DNA of 38,907 nt from Virgibacillus sp. AGTR (GTDB lineage Bacteria; Bacillota; Bacilli; Bacillales; Amphibacillaceae): positions 1 to 38,907 of the forward strand of contig NZ_JAJERH010000039.1 in the NCBI RefSeq assembly GCF_016919725.2, in the 5' to 3' direction. The position numbers and the translations under genes were made by a program. Of this stretch, positions 1 through 9,347 are shown piece by piece. Numbering within the stretch: the first letter of the stretch is position 1; every line of letters begins with the position of its first letter. The notes under the pieces were generated by a model that worked only from the letters and a program-made list of their open reading frames with translations, searched no databases and was not told where the DNA came from.

Positions 1-96
1 CTTATTAAAAGGGCAGTGTAATAACAAAAGTCTGTTCATAAACATTATTGTATGGATTTATCTAAATTTATATAGGAAGCATATCCGAATAAAACT

Positions 97-124
97 GTTC
101 ATATAGATAATTAAGACATATAAT
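97..124 (+). promoter_or_regulatory. possible sigma-E promoter of spoVID
   Basis: CATATAAT (117-124) resembles the sigma-E -10 consensus CATACAAT, and TTCATAT (98-104) resembles the -35. The 12-base gap is about two shorter than usual. A second pairing, GCATATC (80-86) with CATATAGA (100-107), has a normal gap but a poorer -10. spoVID is sigma-E controlled in B. subtilis. Weak call. Confidence 0.25.
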
Positions 125-159
125 CATATGCCGTGGATATGCTGAAAGGAGGAAGAGAA

Positions 160-1314
160 TTGTCTAAGGATCGACCGGTTTTCAGTTTTGAGCTGAATGA
201 AACGCTCTATTTTGAAAAAGGACAGGAAGTTAATGAAATGAGAGGAGTTTCGCTAGAGCCGGATATTTCCATACATTCATTTAATGAGTATATTTCCATA
301 AGAGGTGTAATTGAGCTTAAAGGAGATTATCAAAAAACCATTCAGGAGGCAGAAGAATCGATTGAAACAGAAAACTTGCAATCGAAACGATATGTAGAGG
401 TGGTTGAAGATTTAGATGAAGATATAGCAGCTTTTTCACACCGTTTTCCTGTGGAAATTTCTGTGCCGGCAAACAGAGTTGCAGATTTAAACGACGTAAG
501 TGTCTTTATTCAAACTTTTGATTATGAACTTCCTAACCCGTCATTGTTCCGCTTGTATTCAACAATTGAAATACACGGTGTCAATGAAAGTGAACAAGTT
601 GAGGAGACAGTTACAGAAAGGGATGCATACACTTCTGACTGGGGAAATGATGCGGAGAATAATGAAGAGGCAGATAGTTTTCAATTCGAAATCAAAGACC
701 CTGAAGAAAATGAATCCATCAATGATCATTTGGCACCACCCGATTTACCGATACTTTCTGCTGAACGAGAGGAATCAGAACAAGTGGTGGAAGATAGAGA
801 AGAAGAGTCAAAACAGGTAGTAGAAGATAGAGAAGAAGAGTCACAAGAAGTAGAAATAGAAGCTTCGATAGAACAGAAGACAAATGATACGGAAAAAGCA
901 GGGCAGGAAGAGGATGACAGGTGGAAATATAAAGAATCAAAATCATTAGCAGAATTCTTTGGAACTGACTCACCTGAAGAATCCTCCTCCCATGATGAAG
1001 AGGTGGAAGTGGATGATACATCAGATGATTGGCTGGAATCATCGCACACTCCCGAAATTCATGAAAGCTCTGATAATCGTGATACAACAGATCAAGTACA
1101 AGATGTTGGCTACTTATCTGATATGTTTAGGGAATCTGATGTGGATCAATTTGCTCGTATGAGACTCTGTATTGTTCAAGAGAAGGATACGATAGATTCT
1201 ATTGCAGAACGTTATCAAATTTCGGCGTTACAATTAATAAAACAAAACCAGTTAGATGATGACTATGATGTGACAGAAGGTCAGTTATTATATATTCCAT
1301 ATAAGAAAAAATAA
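160..1314 (+). CDS. spoVID: SpoVID-like spore coat morphogenetic protein
   Basis: Coat assembly protein on the forespore surface; in B. subtilis it links the SpoIVA base layer to SafA and drives coat encasement. The start is taken as TTG 160 because an AAAGGAGG SD (145-152) lies 7 bases upstream; an in-frame GTG at 133 has no SD. The 384-aa product opens with a conserved N-terminal domain (about residues 1-150, containing FEKGQEVNE). A very acidic middle follows, with a direct repeat built on QVVEDREEES (about residues 205-235). A LysM domain closes the protein (about residues 335-382, IVQEKDTIDSIAERYQIS to LLYIPYKK). B. subtilis SpoVID has about 575 residues, so the acidic linker is much shorter here. 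ysxE follows 58 bases downstream behind a hairpin. Family assignment is firm. Confidence 0.92.
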   Translation: MSKDRPVFSFELNETLYFEKGQEVNEMRGVSLEPDISIHSFNEYISIRGVIELKGDYQKTIQEAEESIETENLQSKRYVEVVEDLDEDIAAFSHRFPVEISVPANRVADLNDVSVFIQTFDYELPNPSLFRLYSTIEIHGVNESEQVEETVTERDAYTSDWGNDAENNEEADSFQFEIKDPEENESINDHLAPPDLPILSAEREESEQVVEDREEESKQVVEDREEESQEVEIEASIEQKTNDTEKAGQEEDDRWKYKESKSLAEFFGTDSPEESSSHDEEVEVDDTSDDWLESSHTPEIHESSDNRDTTDQVQDVGYLSDMFRESDVDQFARMRLCIVQEKDTIDSIAERYQISALQLIKQNQLDDDYDVTEGQLLYIPYKKK

Positions 1315-1320
1315 ATGCTG

Positions 1321-1347
1321 CCCCTTGCGATTAAGTCAAGGGGTTTT
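1321..1347 (+). terminator. hairpin between spoVID and ysxE
   Basis: CCCCTTG (1321-1327) pairs perfectly with CAAGGGG (1337-1343) around a 9-base loop, followed by only four T. It could be a weak intrinsic terminator that lowers ysxE expression relative to spoVID. Confidence 0.5.
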
Positions 1348-1372
1348 CCAGTATTAGGTGGTGAACGAAAAA

Positions 1373-2383
1373 GTGGATGACTTAAAGGCTGTGCTACATG
1401 CCTATTCGGTGCAACCTTTTTACATAGAAAATGAAACTGAAAAATTATATAAGGTACAAGATGGCCAGCAACAGTTTGCGTTAAAGCAAAGTCAGCTTTC
1501 ACCTGATGATATGGCTATGTGGGAGAACGTATATCAGGAGGCATATACGCAAAACCTTCATACGATTCTTCCTGTTTTTTTAACAAGAGAAGGGAATATT
1601 TATGAAATCTATGAAGGAACGGTTTATTATTTATCTCCTTGGAGAGGGAATGCCCTTTCATCTTTTGATAAATATACGATAGGAAACTTTTATCGTCATC
1701 TTGGTCATATACATGTGAAGACAAAGAGAACTCGAACTGTAGACACAGATTCATTCGTACAGAACTTTCGGGGGTATCAGAAGCAATGTGAAGCACTTCA
1801 AAAGAAATTGTTGTTTTTTGTGGAACAATTTGAAGCTAAACACTATATGTCTCCCTTTGAACTTCTCGTTTGTACACATTTTCGTGACATCGATTTTAGT
1901 TTACAAGAATCCAATCGAAGAATTGACCAGTTGATAAATGAGCAGGAGCAGCAAGAACAGTGGAATTATAGCTTGTGTCATGGTAATTTGAATTCCTCAC
2001 ATGTTATCGTATCACCGGAGCAGATGTATCTTATAAATTGGGATAAGGCGCGATACGAATATGCCCCATTCGATTTATCCCAATTCTATAAATCTGAAAC
2101 GGTGCATTATGATGCTCCTGTTGACCTTTTCTTAGATGAATTTGATAGCTATATGAATGAAAATAAACTAACGAATAAAGAACTATATATGTTAATTATA
2201 CAGGTTCTCGACCCTGCTCCATATATACAGTTAGTAGAAGAGCATGATCAATCATCAAAAACAATGATTGATCAAATTATACCATTACAACACATATTTA
2301 GAAGAATACTATTTGGTCTACGCTTGTCAGCATATGTGGAAAAAGAATACGATACCCTTGATTTGGACGATTTAGAAAGCTAA
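1373..2383 (+). CDS. ysxE: YsxE-like spore coat protein (degenerate CotS-type kinase fold)
   Basis: Member of the CotS/YsxE class of coat proteins, which share the aminoglycoside-phosphotransferase fold; ysxE follows spoVID in B. subtilis. GTG 1373 is preferred because GGTGGTGA (1357-1364) lies 8 bases upstream; GTG codons at 1358 and 1361 overlap that SD. About 336 residues. The catalytic loop reads HGNLNSSH (about residue 203) where active kinases have HGDxxxxN. The metal-binding motif reads INWDKA where IDFD is expected. Base, Asn ligand and DFG-type Asp are thus all replaced, so a structural pseudokinase is the likelier role. Its stop overlaps a convergent small ORF by four bases. Confidence 0.85.
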   Translation: MDDLKAVLHAYSVQPFYIENETEKLYKVQDGQQQFALKQSQLSPDDMAMWENVYQEAYTQNLHTILPVFLTREGNIYEIYEGTVYYLSPWRGNALSSFDKYTIGNFYRHLGHIHVKTKRTRTVDTDSFVQNFRGYQKQCEALQKKLLFFVEQFEAKHYMSPFELLVCTHFRDIDFSLQESNRRIDQLINEQEQQEQWNYSLCHGNLNSSHVIVSPEQMYLINWDKARYEYAPFDLSQFYKSETVHYDAPVDLFLDEFDSYMNENKLTNKELYMLIIQVLDPAPYIQLVEEHDQSSKTMIDQIIPLQHIFRRILFGLRLSAYVEKEYDTLDLDDLES

Positions 2384-2568
2384 ATCCATTCCAAATAAAA
2401 GGCGATAAATATACCTACGATTAAGCCTAATAAAAATACATCAAAGGTTGTAGGGAAGAACAATGTACGTATTAATTGGAAAATTAATATTGGCAAGGTA
2501 ACTCTTTCGATAACAATAATACAGGTTCTAGCCCATGGAGGGAGTCGATAACGGTAATATCGTGCCAC
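2380..2568 (-). CDS. small hypothetical membrane protein
   Basis: A 62-aa product read on the minus strand from GTG 2568, with GAGGTGA (2580-2574) 5 bases upstream. The N-terminus is Arg-rich (RYYRYRLPPWAR), followed by two hydrophobic stretches (about residues 14-32 and 40-60) ending in FYLEWI. A good SD, a plausible membrane profile and the 4-base convergent overlap with ysxE favour a real gene. I do not recognise the family. A chance ORF remains possible. Confidence 0.5.
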   Translation of the reverse strand: MARYYRYRLPPWARTCIIVIERVTLPILIFQLIRTLFFPTTFDVFLLGLIVGIFIAFYLEWI

Positions 2569-2664
2569 CGTTTTCACCTCGCTTTCGAAACGCTAAGTTT
2601 TTTTGTGATTGTTCTATATACTATGTATAGATATCATGTATTTGTGCAAAACTGGTAAAAATAG

Positions 2665-2693
2665 TTGACGAAATGACTTATACTATATAAAAT
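2665..2693 (+). promoter_or_regulatory. sigma-A promoter of the valS leader
   Basis: TTGACG (2665-2670) and TAAAAT (2688-2693) are separated by 17 bases, giving a start near 2700. This lies just upstream of the T-box structure. Confidence 0.7.
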
Positions 2694-2699
2694 AAAGCT

Positions 2700-2995
2700 A
2701 TTACTTGAAAATGATCTTGAAAATGCGCTGAATGGGAAGAGTACAAGATAATTGCCAAAGAAGAGAGGGAAATCAGTGGCTGAAAATTTCCTTGGTAAGA
2801 TTATGTTGGAAGGTCGCCCGTGATGCAGCTTCTTTGAACACATGCTAAAAAGCATAAGTAGAAGAAGCCGGTAACCGTTTAGTTACCGTTATCAATGAAT
2901 GAAGTGTGCACAGCTCCAATGGAGCGTGTAAACAAAGGTGGTACCACGGAAAGTATGCCCTTTTCGTCCTTTAAGTAGGATGAAAAGGGCTTTTT
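2700..2995 (+). promoter_or_regulatory. T-box leader (tRNA-Val sensing) of valS
   Basis: Transcription-attenuating riboswitch that reads uncharged tRNA. The T-box core AAAGGTGGTACCACG lies at 2934-2948. A terminator follows: GCCCTTTTCGTCCT (2957-2970) pairs with AGGATGAAAAGGGC (2977-2990), then TTTTT. Stem I closes with GCTG (2727-2730) against CAGC (2826-2829) and GGG (2734-2736) against CCC (2817-2819), with an AGTACAAGATAATT-like loop motif. GTC at 2813-2815 sits where the specifier is expected and is a valine codon, matching the gene. The specifier assignment is by eye. Confidence 0.93.
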
Positions 2996-3026
2996 GTCGT
3001 AGCAAACAGTTATAGGAGGCGTTATG

Positions 3027-5675
3027 ATGAGTGAAAAGGAAACAAAAACTTCCCTCTCGGCAAAATATAATCCCAAGGAAGTAGAACAGGGTAGGTATCA
3101 ATTTTGGTTGGAAGGAAAGTATTTTGAAGCAACCAATGATCCGGAAAAAGAGCCATATTCAATTGTTATTCCACCACCAAATGTAACCGGAAGATTGCAT
3201 CTAGGCCATGCATGGGATACAACTATGCAGGATACGATTTCACGTATGAAACGAATGCAAGGGTATGATGTCCTGTGGCTACCCGGTATGGATCATGCAG
3301 GTATTGCAACACAGGCTAAAGTAGAAGCCAAATTGAAAGAACAAGGAACAAATCGCTATGAACTAGGTAGAGAAAAATTTTTAGCAAAAGCTTGGGAATG
3401 GAAAGGAGAATATGCCGATTTCATTCGTTCCCAATGGGAGAAATTAGGACTGGGCTTAGACTATTCGCGCGAGCGGTTTACGCTTGATGATGGATTATCT
3501 GATGCTGTAAAAGAGGTATTTGTAAAGCTATACGAAAAAGGACTTATTTACCGTGGAGAGTATATTATTAATTGGGATCCACAAACCAAAACTGCTCTTT
3601 CCGATATTGAAGTTATTTATGAAGAAATTAATGGTAAGTTTTACCATATGCGTTATCCAATAAAAGACAGTGAAGAAACCATTGAGATTGCCACTACACG
3701 TCCGGAGACGATGTTAGGAGACACGGCTGTTGCTGTTCATCCAAACGATGAGCGCTACGTTCATTTAATTGGAAAAAAAGTGATCCTACCAATTGTTGGC
3801 AGGGAAATAGAGATTGTTGCAGATGAATATGTAGATATGGAGTTTGGTTCCGGTGCCGTCAAAATAACTCCTGCACATGATCCAAACGATTTTGAAATTG
3901 GTAATCGACATAACCTAGAGCGTGTATTAGTTATGAATGAAGATGGCACTATGAATGAAAATGCGGGAAGTTATGAAGGTTTAGATCGATTTGAGTGCAG
4001 AAGGCAGATTGTTAAAGACCTTCAAGACCAGGGTATTCTTTTTGAAATTGAAGATCATACGCATCAAGTTGGGCATTCTGAACGAAGCGGTGCAGTGGTA
4101 GAGCCGTATTTATCCACTCAATGGTTTGTTAATATGCAGCCATTAGCAGATGCTGCTATTGATTTACAGCAACAAGAGGATAAAGTGAATTTCGTTCCAA
4201 AGCGATTTGAACGGACGTATCTTAATTGGATGGAAAATATACGTGATTGGTGTATTTCTCGCCAGCTTTGGTGGGGGCATCGGATTCCTGCTTGGTATCA
4301 TAAGGAAACAAATGAAATCTATGTTGGGAAGGAAGCACCTGAGGACTTAGAAAATTGGGAGCAGGATGAGGACGTTTTAGATACTTGGTTTTCATCTGCC
4401 TTATGGCCTTTTTCGACAATGGGATGGCCGGATACGAATGCAGAGGACTTTAAACGTTATTTCCCTACAGGAGTTCTTGTTACTGGGTATGATATTATAT
4501 TCTTCTGGGTAGCAAGGATGATTTTTCAATCAAAGCAATTCACAAATCAAAAACCATTTGAAGATGTGTTAATTCATGGTTTAATTCGGGATGCTGAAGG
4601 GAGAAAGATGAGTAAGTCACTAGGTAATGGTGTTGATCCGATGGATGTAATTGAGAAATATGGCGCTGATTCGTTACGTTACTTCTTACTTACTGGTTCA
4701 ACCCCAGGGCAGGATTTACGCTTCCATTGGGAAAAGGTAGAAGCTACTTGGAATTTCGCAAATAAGGTTTGGAATGCTTCGCGATTCTCTTTAATGAACT
4801 TAGATGGATTCACCTATGAAGATATAGATTTATCTGGTGAGAAATCCCTTGCCGATAAGTGGATTCTTACACGGTTAAATGAAACGATTGAGCAGGTTAC
4901 CAAGAATACCGATAAATACGAGTTTGGAGAAGCTGGACGTCATCTCTATAACTTTATTTGGGATGAATTGTGTGACTGGTATATCGAGATGGCTAAGCTA
5001 CCATTGTATGGCGAAGATGATGTGAAGAAGAAGATGACGCAGTCAGTACTTGCTCATGTATTAGATCAAACCATGCGAATGTTGCATCCATATATGCCAT
5101 TCATCACAGAGGAAATTTGGCAACAGCTTCCTCATCAAGGAGACTCTATTACCATTGCTACATGGCCAGAAGTAAACCAAGCATTTCATGACGAAAAAGC
5201 ATCTCAAGAAATGAAACGACTTGTATCAATTATTAAATCAGTTCGTAACATTCGAGCGGAAGTAGATACACCGATGTCAAAACAAATTAACATATTGATT
5301 CAAGCAGAGAATCAGAAGATCGTTGATGAATTAGAGAAACATCGTGATTATTTGGAACGCTTCTGTAATCCAAATAAGCTTATTATTGCAACAAATATTT
5401 CAGTTCCTGAAAAAGCAATGTCTGCTGTAGTTACTGGTGCAGAACTTTATTTCCCACTTGAGGGATTAATTGATTTTAATAAAGAGATTGATCGCTTAGA
5501 AAAAGAATTAACGAAGTGGACAAAAGAAGTTGAACGTGTGCAGAAAAAGCTTGGTAATCAAGGATTTGTAAATAAAGCACCACAGGCCGTTGTAGAAGAA
5601 GAGAGACAAAAAGAGAAGGATTATCTTGATAAACAAGCAAAAGTTAGAGCAAGGCTCGAAGAACTAAAAGGTTAA
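3027..5675 (+). CDS. valS: valine--tRNA ligase
   Basis: Charges tRNA-Val in the cytoplasm; class I aminoacyl-tRNA synthetase with an editing domain. The HIGH-type motif HLGH is at about residue 58 and the KMSKS motif ([11 protein letters not shown]) at about 525. The CP1 editing domain contains [12 protein letters not shown]-terminal coiled-coil arm ends the protein (about 815-880). About 882 residues, normal for the family. ATG 3027 is preferred over ATG 3024 because AGGAGG (3014-3019) is then 7 bases away. Regulated by the T-box above. Unlike B. subtilis, folC does not follow directly: two minus-strand genes and a repeat intervene. Confidence 0.98.
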   Translation: MSEKETKTSLSAKYNPKEVEQGRYQFWLEGKYFEATNDPEKEPYSIVIPPPNVTGRLHLGHAWDTTMQDTISRMKRMQGYDVLWLPGMDHAGIATQAKVEAKLKEQGTNRYELGREKFLAKAWEWKGEYADFIRSQWEKLGLGLDYSRERFTLDDGLSDAVKEVFVKLYEKGLIYRGEYIINWDPQTKTALSDIEVIYEEINGKFYHMRYPIKDSEETIEIATTRPETMLGDTAVAVHPNDERYVHLIGKKVILPIVGREIEIVADEYVDMEFGSGAVKITPAHDPNDFEIGNRHNLERVLVMNEDGTMNENAGSYEGLDRFECRRQIVKDLQDQGILFEIEDHTHQVGHSERSGAVVEPYLSTQWFVNMQPLADAAIDLQQQEDKVNFVPKRFERTYLNWMENIRDWCISRQLWWGHRIPAWYHKETNEIYVGKEAPEDLENWEQDEDVLDTWFSSALWPFSTMGWPDTNAEDFKRYFPTGVLVTGYDIIFFWVARMIFQSKQFTNQKPFEDVLIHGLIRDAEGRKMSKSLGNGVDPMDVIEKYGADSLRYFLLTGSTPGQDLRFHWEKVEATWNFANKVWNASRFSLMNLDGFTYEDIDLSGEKSLADKWILTRLNETIEQVTKNTDKYEFGEAGRHLYNFIWDELCDWYIEMAKLPLYGEDDVKKKMTQSVLAHVLDQTMRMLHPYMPFITEEIWQQLPHQGDSITIATWPEVNQAFHDEKASQEMKRLVSIIKSVRNIRAEVDTPMSKQINILIQAENQKIVDELEKHRDYLERFCNPNKLIIATNISVPEKAMSAVVTGAELYFPLEGLIDFNKEIDRLEKELTKWTKEVERVQKKLGNQGFVNKAPQAVVEEERQKEKDYLDKQAKVRARLEELKG

Positions 5676-5853
5676 ACTATTTCTTTGTGGATAAAATGTA
5701 ACTTAAATACCATTTTCAAATCCGAAGAAATAGCAGGAATAAAGCTATAAAAGACTGGCTTTATAGCAAATGTTGGAGAGAAGCTTCATACAGCGAATGA
5801 AAAATATATAGACAGTTTCAGTCACAGTTAATATCCGCAGTTTAGAATCAGCT

Positions 5854-5910
5854 AAAGCCGAACTAATTCGAATGCTAACCAAAAAACATTTCGAATCATA
5901 GTTCGGCTTT
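5854..5910 (+). terminator. long hairpin downstream of valS
   Basis: AAAGCCGAACTA (5854-5865) pairs with TAGTTCGGCTTT (5899-5910). The stem continues inside as ATTCGA (5866-5871) with TCGAAT (5891-5896), leaving a two-base bulge. The loop is about 19 bases. There is no strong T run, so termination is likely rather than certain. Confidence 0.55.
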
Positions 5911-5972
5911 GCTTAGGTTTAACAAAGCAGGCTAGTTTTCTTTTTGTCTAGGAAACCCATGTGGATAAACAT

Positions 5973-6138
5973 GGGCGTGTTGAGCCTCGTCAAGCTCCAG
6001 CGCCCAGAAACTAGGCGACTTCACGAATTAACCTATGATAGATTATCATCGGCTCACAAGCTCACCTTGATTCCTTTATCACCGTTAAATCCCTACATTC
6101 GCTACGTTTCTAATCAGACGATTGCGCTTTCGTTCTAA
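5973..6138 (+). repeat. dispersed intergenic repeat, GGGCGTGTTGAGCC type, copy 1
   Basis: Shares its head (GGGCGTGTTGAGCC, then a TCCAGCG and CCAGAAAC block and GACTTCACGAAT) and tail (CTACGTTTCTAA, TTGCGCTTT, GTTCT) with 30481-30579. This copy has about 65 extra bases in the middle. No ORF or terminal repeat is visible. Probably a non-autonomous repeat. Confidence 0.7.
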
Positions 6139-6153
6139 GTATGTAGATTAGAT

Positions 6154-7020
6154 CTAATCTATATTATTCGATATCTTTCGTCTAATATAAGTCATATACG
6201 TTCGCAAAATATTGATATCACTAACTTTACTTAATGTCCGTGAGCCGACGATATCCTCAATTTCATTAAATAGGAGTTCTCCATTATAACTGATCAAAAA
6301 ATCAATACCTACCATACCAAAATCAAAGTGATTAACAATTGATTGAATCATAGAACGTTCCTTATCACTCAAGTCATATAAGCTAGCAGAGCCTCCGAGT
6401 TTAAAATTGGCACGAAAGTCTTTGTCGTTTTCCCGTTTTACAGCTGCAATAATTTCCTTTCCTACTATAAAGACACGAATGTCTTTTCCATGCTCTACCG
6501 TACTAGGTTGAACAATAAGCTCCGTATTAGCTAATACTTGGCTAATGGAGGTATATTGTTGATCGTTTTCAATTAAAAAAACTTGTTTTCCGCCTCTTCC
6601 TGCTGTTTCCTTGATGATAAAAGGATAGGCTAATGGAGGGGTATCTGTTAAATACTGCTTCTTCGAGTAAAGGGTATCTACCATTGGGATACGTAAATTG
6701 TGCATATGATGATGCGTTAACGCCTTATCATTACAAATTCTTGAAATAGAAGATGAATTAAAAACAGTAATATCACATGCCTCTAAATGAAGGCTAAGCA
6801 ATGGGTCAATAGTTCGAACAATAGCAAATTCAGGCTTTGTAATGGGAAATCCATTTACTCGCACGGTGCGTGCATTATTAATAATTCCTGCTGTTATATC
6901 TTCTCTTATTATGAGTTCTAATTGAATAGATTGATACGATGCTTCTTTGATAAACCAATTTATATAGGATTGGTTTACGTCAATGTCCTTTTTACTGTAG
7001 ATTAACCAACCTTTACTCAT
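6154..7020 (-). CDS. RimK-like ATP-grasp ligase, second of a tandem pair
   Basis: ATP-dependent carboxylate-amine ligase fold of the RimK/LysX superfamily, 288 aa. Seen: a Gly-rich ATP loop (KETAGRGGKQVFLIE, about 137-151), DIRVFIVG, DFRANFKLGGS and the C-terminal metal region FNEIEDIVGSRTL (about 251-264). Most family members have E-x-N at the metal site; this one has E-x-E. The start ATG follows the stop of the upstream gene with no gap (TAAATG), with GGAGG 7 bases ahead, so the two are surely co-translated. Its partner at 7021-7926 is a paralogue by shared motifs. No carrier protein, precursor peptide or transporter lies nearby. The substrate is unknown; glutamylation of ribosomal S6 or of a peptide are family precedents only. 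Confidence 0.8.
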   Translation of the reverse strand: MSKGWLIYSKKDIDVNQSYINWFIKEASYQSIQLELIIREDITAGIINNARTVRVNGFPITKPEFAIVRTIDPLLSLHLEACDITVFNSSSISRICNDKALTHHHMHNLRIPMVDTLYSKKQYLTDTPPLAYPFIIKETAGRGGKQVFLIENDQQYTSISQVLANTELIVQPSTVEHGKDIRVFIVGKEIIAAVKRENDKDFRANFKLGGSASLYDLSDKERSMIQSIVNHFDFGMVGIDFLISYNGELLFNEIEDIVGSRTLSKVSDINILRTYMTYIRRKISNNID

Positions 7021-7926
7021 TTACTTGCCTCCATTGTCACCACATGACTTGTAAATATAATCGATAATATAATCTGCTACATTAATGTTCGTACAATCAT
7101 ATATATTACGGATATGTGCATTTGAATTAATCTCACAAATAATGGGAGATTGATCAGGGCCAAATAACAAATCGACACCAGCAAAATCTGCTCCAATCGC
7201 TTTTGTGGCAGCAACTGCTATCTTCGTTTCATATTCAGACGGCTTATAGGCTTCCATTGATCCTCCTGCTGATACATTAGCACGAAAATCATTTACTGCC
7301 TGCCTTCTCATCGCCGTCACCACGTGATTACCTACTACGTGTAGTCGCAAATCCTTTCCGTAACTTGTAGAGATAAATTCTTGAAACATATATGGCTTTC
7401 CATCTATTTGCTGAAGTCTATGTAATAATTGCTCTTTGGTTTCGATCAGATACACTTGTTGACCGAATGACCCGAAGGCTTCCTTCACAATCATAGGAAA
7501 ACCAAATGTATCAACTGCTGTCTGCATCACCGACTCAGTTGGTTCCTCAGAAAAAAATGTCTTTGGTGCAATAATGGTTCTAGGAATAGGTAGCTTCTTT
7601 ATTGCTAACTGTTGATATGTTGCAATTTTATCATCACTCACAGCTATTGCTTCTGCTCGATTAAAGACTCGTAAGCCGAGTAATTCGAGCTGCCTTGCTA
7701 AATAAACATCTTTATCCGCAAATAAAACATAATTCGGTAATGGTACACGCTCGTCTTTTAATAAACTAAGATTCTCTGTATTAAGATATGACAATAATTC
7801 GCTATTCTTATATATAGTTGCTGTACCACCTTTTCGAATGGCTGCTCGTTGAATCCATTCGGCAAAGTCAAGAAACTTCTTTCCAGGTAAACTTCCATTG
7901 TAAATTATCCAGCCGTGTAACTGCAT
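7021..7926 (-). CDS. RimK/LysX-like ATP-grasp ligase, first of a tandem pair
   Basis: A 301-aa ATP-grasp protein. Seen: the ATP loop VKEAFGSFGQQVYLIE (about 151-166), KDLRLHVVG, MRRQAVNDFRANVSAGGS and the metal motif CEINSNAHIRNI (about 271-282). The E-x-N-S-N form resembles LysX-type ligases. The N-terminal ~120 residues form the pre-ATP-grasp domain. ATG 7926 has AGAAAGGA 9 bases upstream. The gene is divergent from folC; the two starts are about 60 bases apart and share the promoter region. The pair interrupts the valS-folC linkage known in B. subtilis. The product probably ligates an amino acid to a carboxylate; the substrate cannot be read from the sequence. Confidence 0.8.
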   Translation of the reverse strand: MQLHGWIIYNGSLPGKKFLDFAEWIQRAAIRKGGTATIYKNSELLSYLNTENLSLLKDERVPLPNYVLFADKDVYLARQLELLGLRVFNRAEAIAVSDDKIATYQQLAIKKLPIPRTIIAPKTFFSEEPTESVMQTAVDTFGFPMIVKEAFGSFGQQVYLIETKEQLLHRLQQIDGKPYMFQEFISTSYGKDLRLHVVGNHVVTAMRRQAVNDFRANVSAGGSMEAYKPSEYETKIAVAATKAIGADFAGVDLLFGPDQSPIICEINSNAHIRNIYDCTNINVADYIIDYIYKSCGDNGGK

Positions 7927-7942
7927 GTTTATTTGTCCTTTC

Positions 7943-7951
7943 TGCTATACT
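7943..7951 (+). promoter_or_regulatory. possible extended -10 promoter of folC
   Basis: TGCTATACT is an extended -10 element about 38 bases before the folC ATG. No good -35 is seen; the expected site lies over the start of the divergent ATP-grasp gene. Confidence 0.35.
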
Positions 7952-7988
7952 GTTATAGGTAAATTTATTTCATGAGAGTGGTGTGCTT

Positions 7989-9263
7989 ATGTTTCAAGAA
8001 ATTCAACAAGTTGAAGACTTTTTAGCAAATAGAATTAATTTAGGGATAAAGCCCGGACTCGAACGAATGGAAAAACTACTTATATTACTGAATCAACCTC
8101 AGCATAATTTTAATGCGATTCATATTGCTGGTACGAACGGAAAAGGTTCGACATTAGAATTTATAAAACAAGGTTTACAAGCTAACAATTATCAAGTGGG
8201 AATCTTTACATCTCCTAGTTTAACTGGCCTACGAGGATATATCTTATTGGGAGATAGAACAATCTCAGAACATGATTTTCTCACTATATGGCAAAAGGTA
8301 TATCCAGCAGTAGTAAAATTAGATAATATGAACATGCATCCGACAGAATTTGAAATTCTGACAGCTATTGCTTTTGTTTATTTTGAACAGCATACGGACC
8401 TTGCTTTAATAGAAACTGGGATGGGTGGTAGAGAAGATACCACAAATTGTGTACAGCCTCTGATGTCCATTATAACAAATATAGCGAAAGATCATACTGC
8501 ATTTCTAGGGGACACAATACGTGAAATTGCTTATCATAAAGCAGGTATAATAAAATCAACAATACCAGTCATTACAGGTGAACTAATAGAAGATGCGACA
8601 AAAGTTGTCAATAAAGAAGCTATGTTGAAGCAAGCTCCTATATATCGACTAGGTCATCATTTTTTCTATCGTTCAGAATCTACTGCATATAACCATCGCA
8701 TAAATTGGTGGGAAAAGGGGGGAGATACATTCCAATTTTGGATTAACATGATGGGGGAACACCAAAAAGCGAATGCATCAATAGCTGCAATGGCTCTTCA
8801 ACTGTTAAATAGAATGGAAGCTGGCTTTAATATAGATATGAATAAAGTAGAAGAGGCGTTTACTCATGTCATGGTAATGGGAAGATTTGAGATAGTTAGA
8901 AAACAGCCCTTAACTATTGTGGATGGCGCCCATAACTCGGCGGGAATGGAAGCATTTATAAACACAGTAGAAGAAAATTTTAGTAACTGCAAACGACATC
9001 TATTATTTTCTGCGTTTAAAGATAAAGAAATTGATAAAATGCTAAAACAAATAGAAAATCATTTTACAACAATTAGCTTAACGACGTTTGATCATCCACG
9101 TGCAATGCAGGTATCTGAATTAAGAAACTATGAGAGTGACTTTCATATCGAGCTAAATTGGCAAGAGGCAATACGCCAAATGGAACAATCACATACTGTA
9201 TATTTTATATCTGGCTCCTTGTATTTCATTTCATTAGTTCGGTCTTTTCTTAAAAAACAATAA
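7989..9263 (+). CDS. folC: folylpolyglutamate / dihydrofolate synthase
   Basis: Adds glutamate to (dihydro)folate in the cytoplasm; Mur-ligase superfamily. The ATP loop GTNGKGST is at residues 48-55. Also seen: TSPSLTGLRGYI, ETGMGGREDTTN, the KAGIIK motif and the C-terminal VDGAHNSAGME. 424 residues, normal length. ATG 7989 (MFQEIQQ) is preferred over GTG 7983 by comparison with the family N-terminus; the SD is weak (GAGAGTGGTG). The partly degenerate second glutamate-ligase half is still full length. In B. subtilis comC follows; here spoIIB does. Confidence 0.93.
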   Translation: MFQEIQQVEDFLANRINLGIKPGLERMEKLLILLNQPQHNFNAIHIAGTNGKGSTLEFIKQGLQANNYQVGIFTSPSLTGLRGYILLGDRTISEHDFLTIWQKVYPAVVKLDNMNMHPTEFEILTAIAFVYFEQHTDLALIETGMGGREDTTNCVQPLMSIITNIAKDHTAFLGDTIREIAYHKAGIIKSTIPVITGELIEDATKVVNKEAMLKQAPIYRLGHHFFYRSESTAYNHRINWWEKGGDTFQFWINMMGEHQKANASIAAMALQLLNRMEAGFNIDMNKVEEAFTHVMVMGRFEIVRKQPLTIVDGAHNSAGMEAFINTVEENFSNCKRHLLFSAFKDKEIDKMLKQIENHFTTISLTTFDHPRAMQVSELRNYESDFHIELNWQEAIRQMEQSHTVYFISGSLYFISLVRSFLKKQ

Positions 9264-9347
9264 CATTCATATGCTGTTCTTATAAAATTTATGTTGAACG
9301 ATTCTTTAATAAGGTGACAGAATTCGTCTTACTTTTTACGGTCTATA

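Larger units (their letters stand above)
5676..6153. other. gene-free interval after valS
   Basis: 478 bases between valS and the convergent ATP-grasp gene. It holds the AGCTTCATACAGCGAA-type repeat relic (about 5777-5815), the terminator at 5854-5910, the hairpin CCCATG/CATGGG (5957-5976) and the dispersed repeat at 5973-6138. A 64-codon frame through the repeat has no SD and is not considered a gene. Confidence 0.7.

Noticed and set aside
719-1087. Two long minus-strand frames within spoVID
   Set aside because: Mirror frames of the acidic repeat (Glu/Asp-rich sense gives Ser/Leu-rich antisense); no SD.
5944-6138. 64-codon plus-strand frame after valS
   Set aside because: No SD, unusual composition, and it lies almost wholly in a dispersed repeat that also occurs at 30481.
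6154-7926. Lysine or arginine biosynthesis via LysW carrier for the ATP-grasp pair
   Set aside because: No LysW-like carrier or other pathway gene in the window; the resemblance is limited to superfamily motifs.
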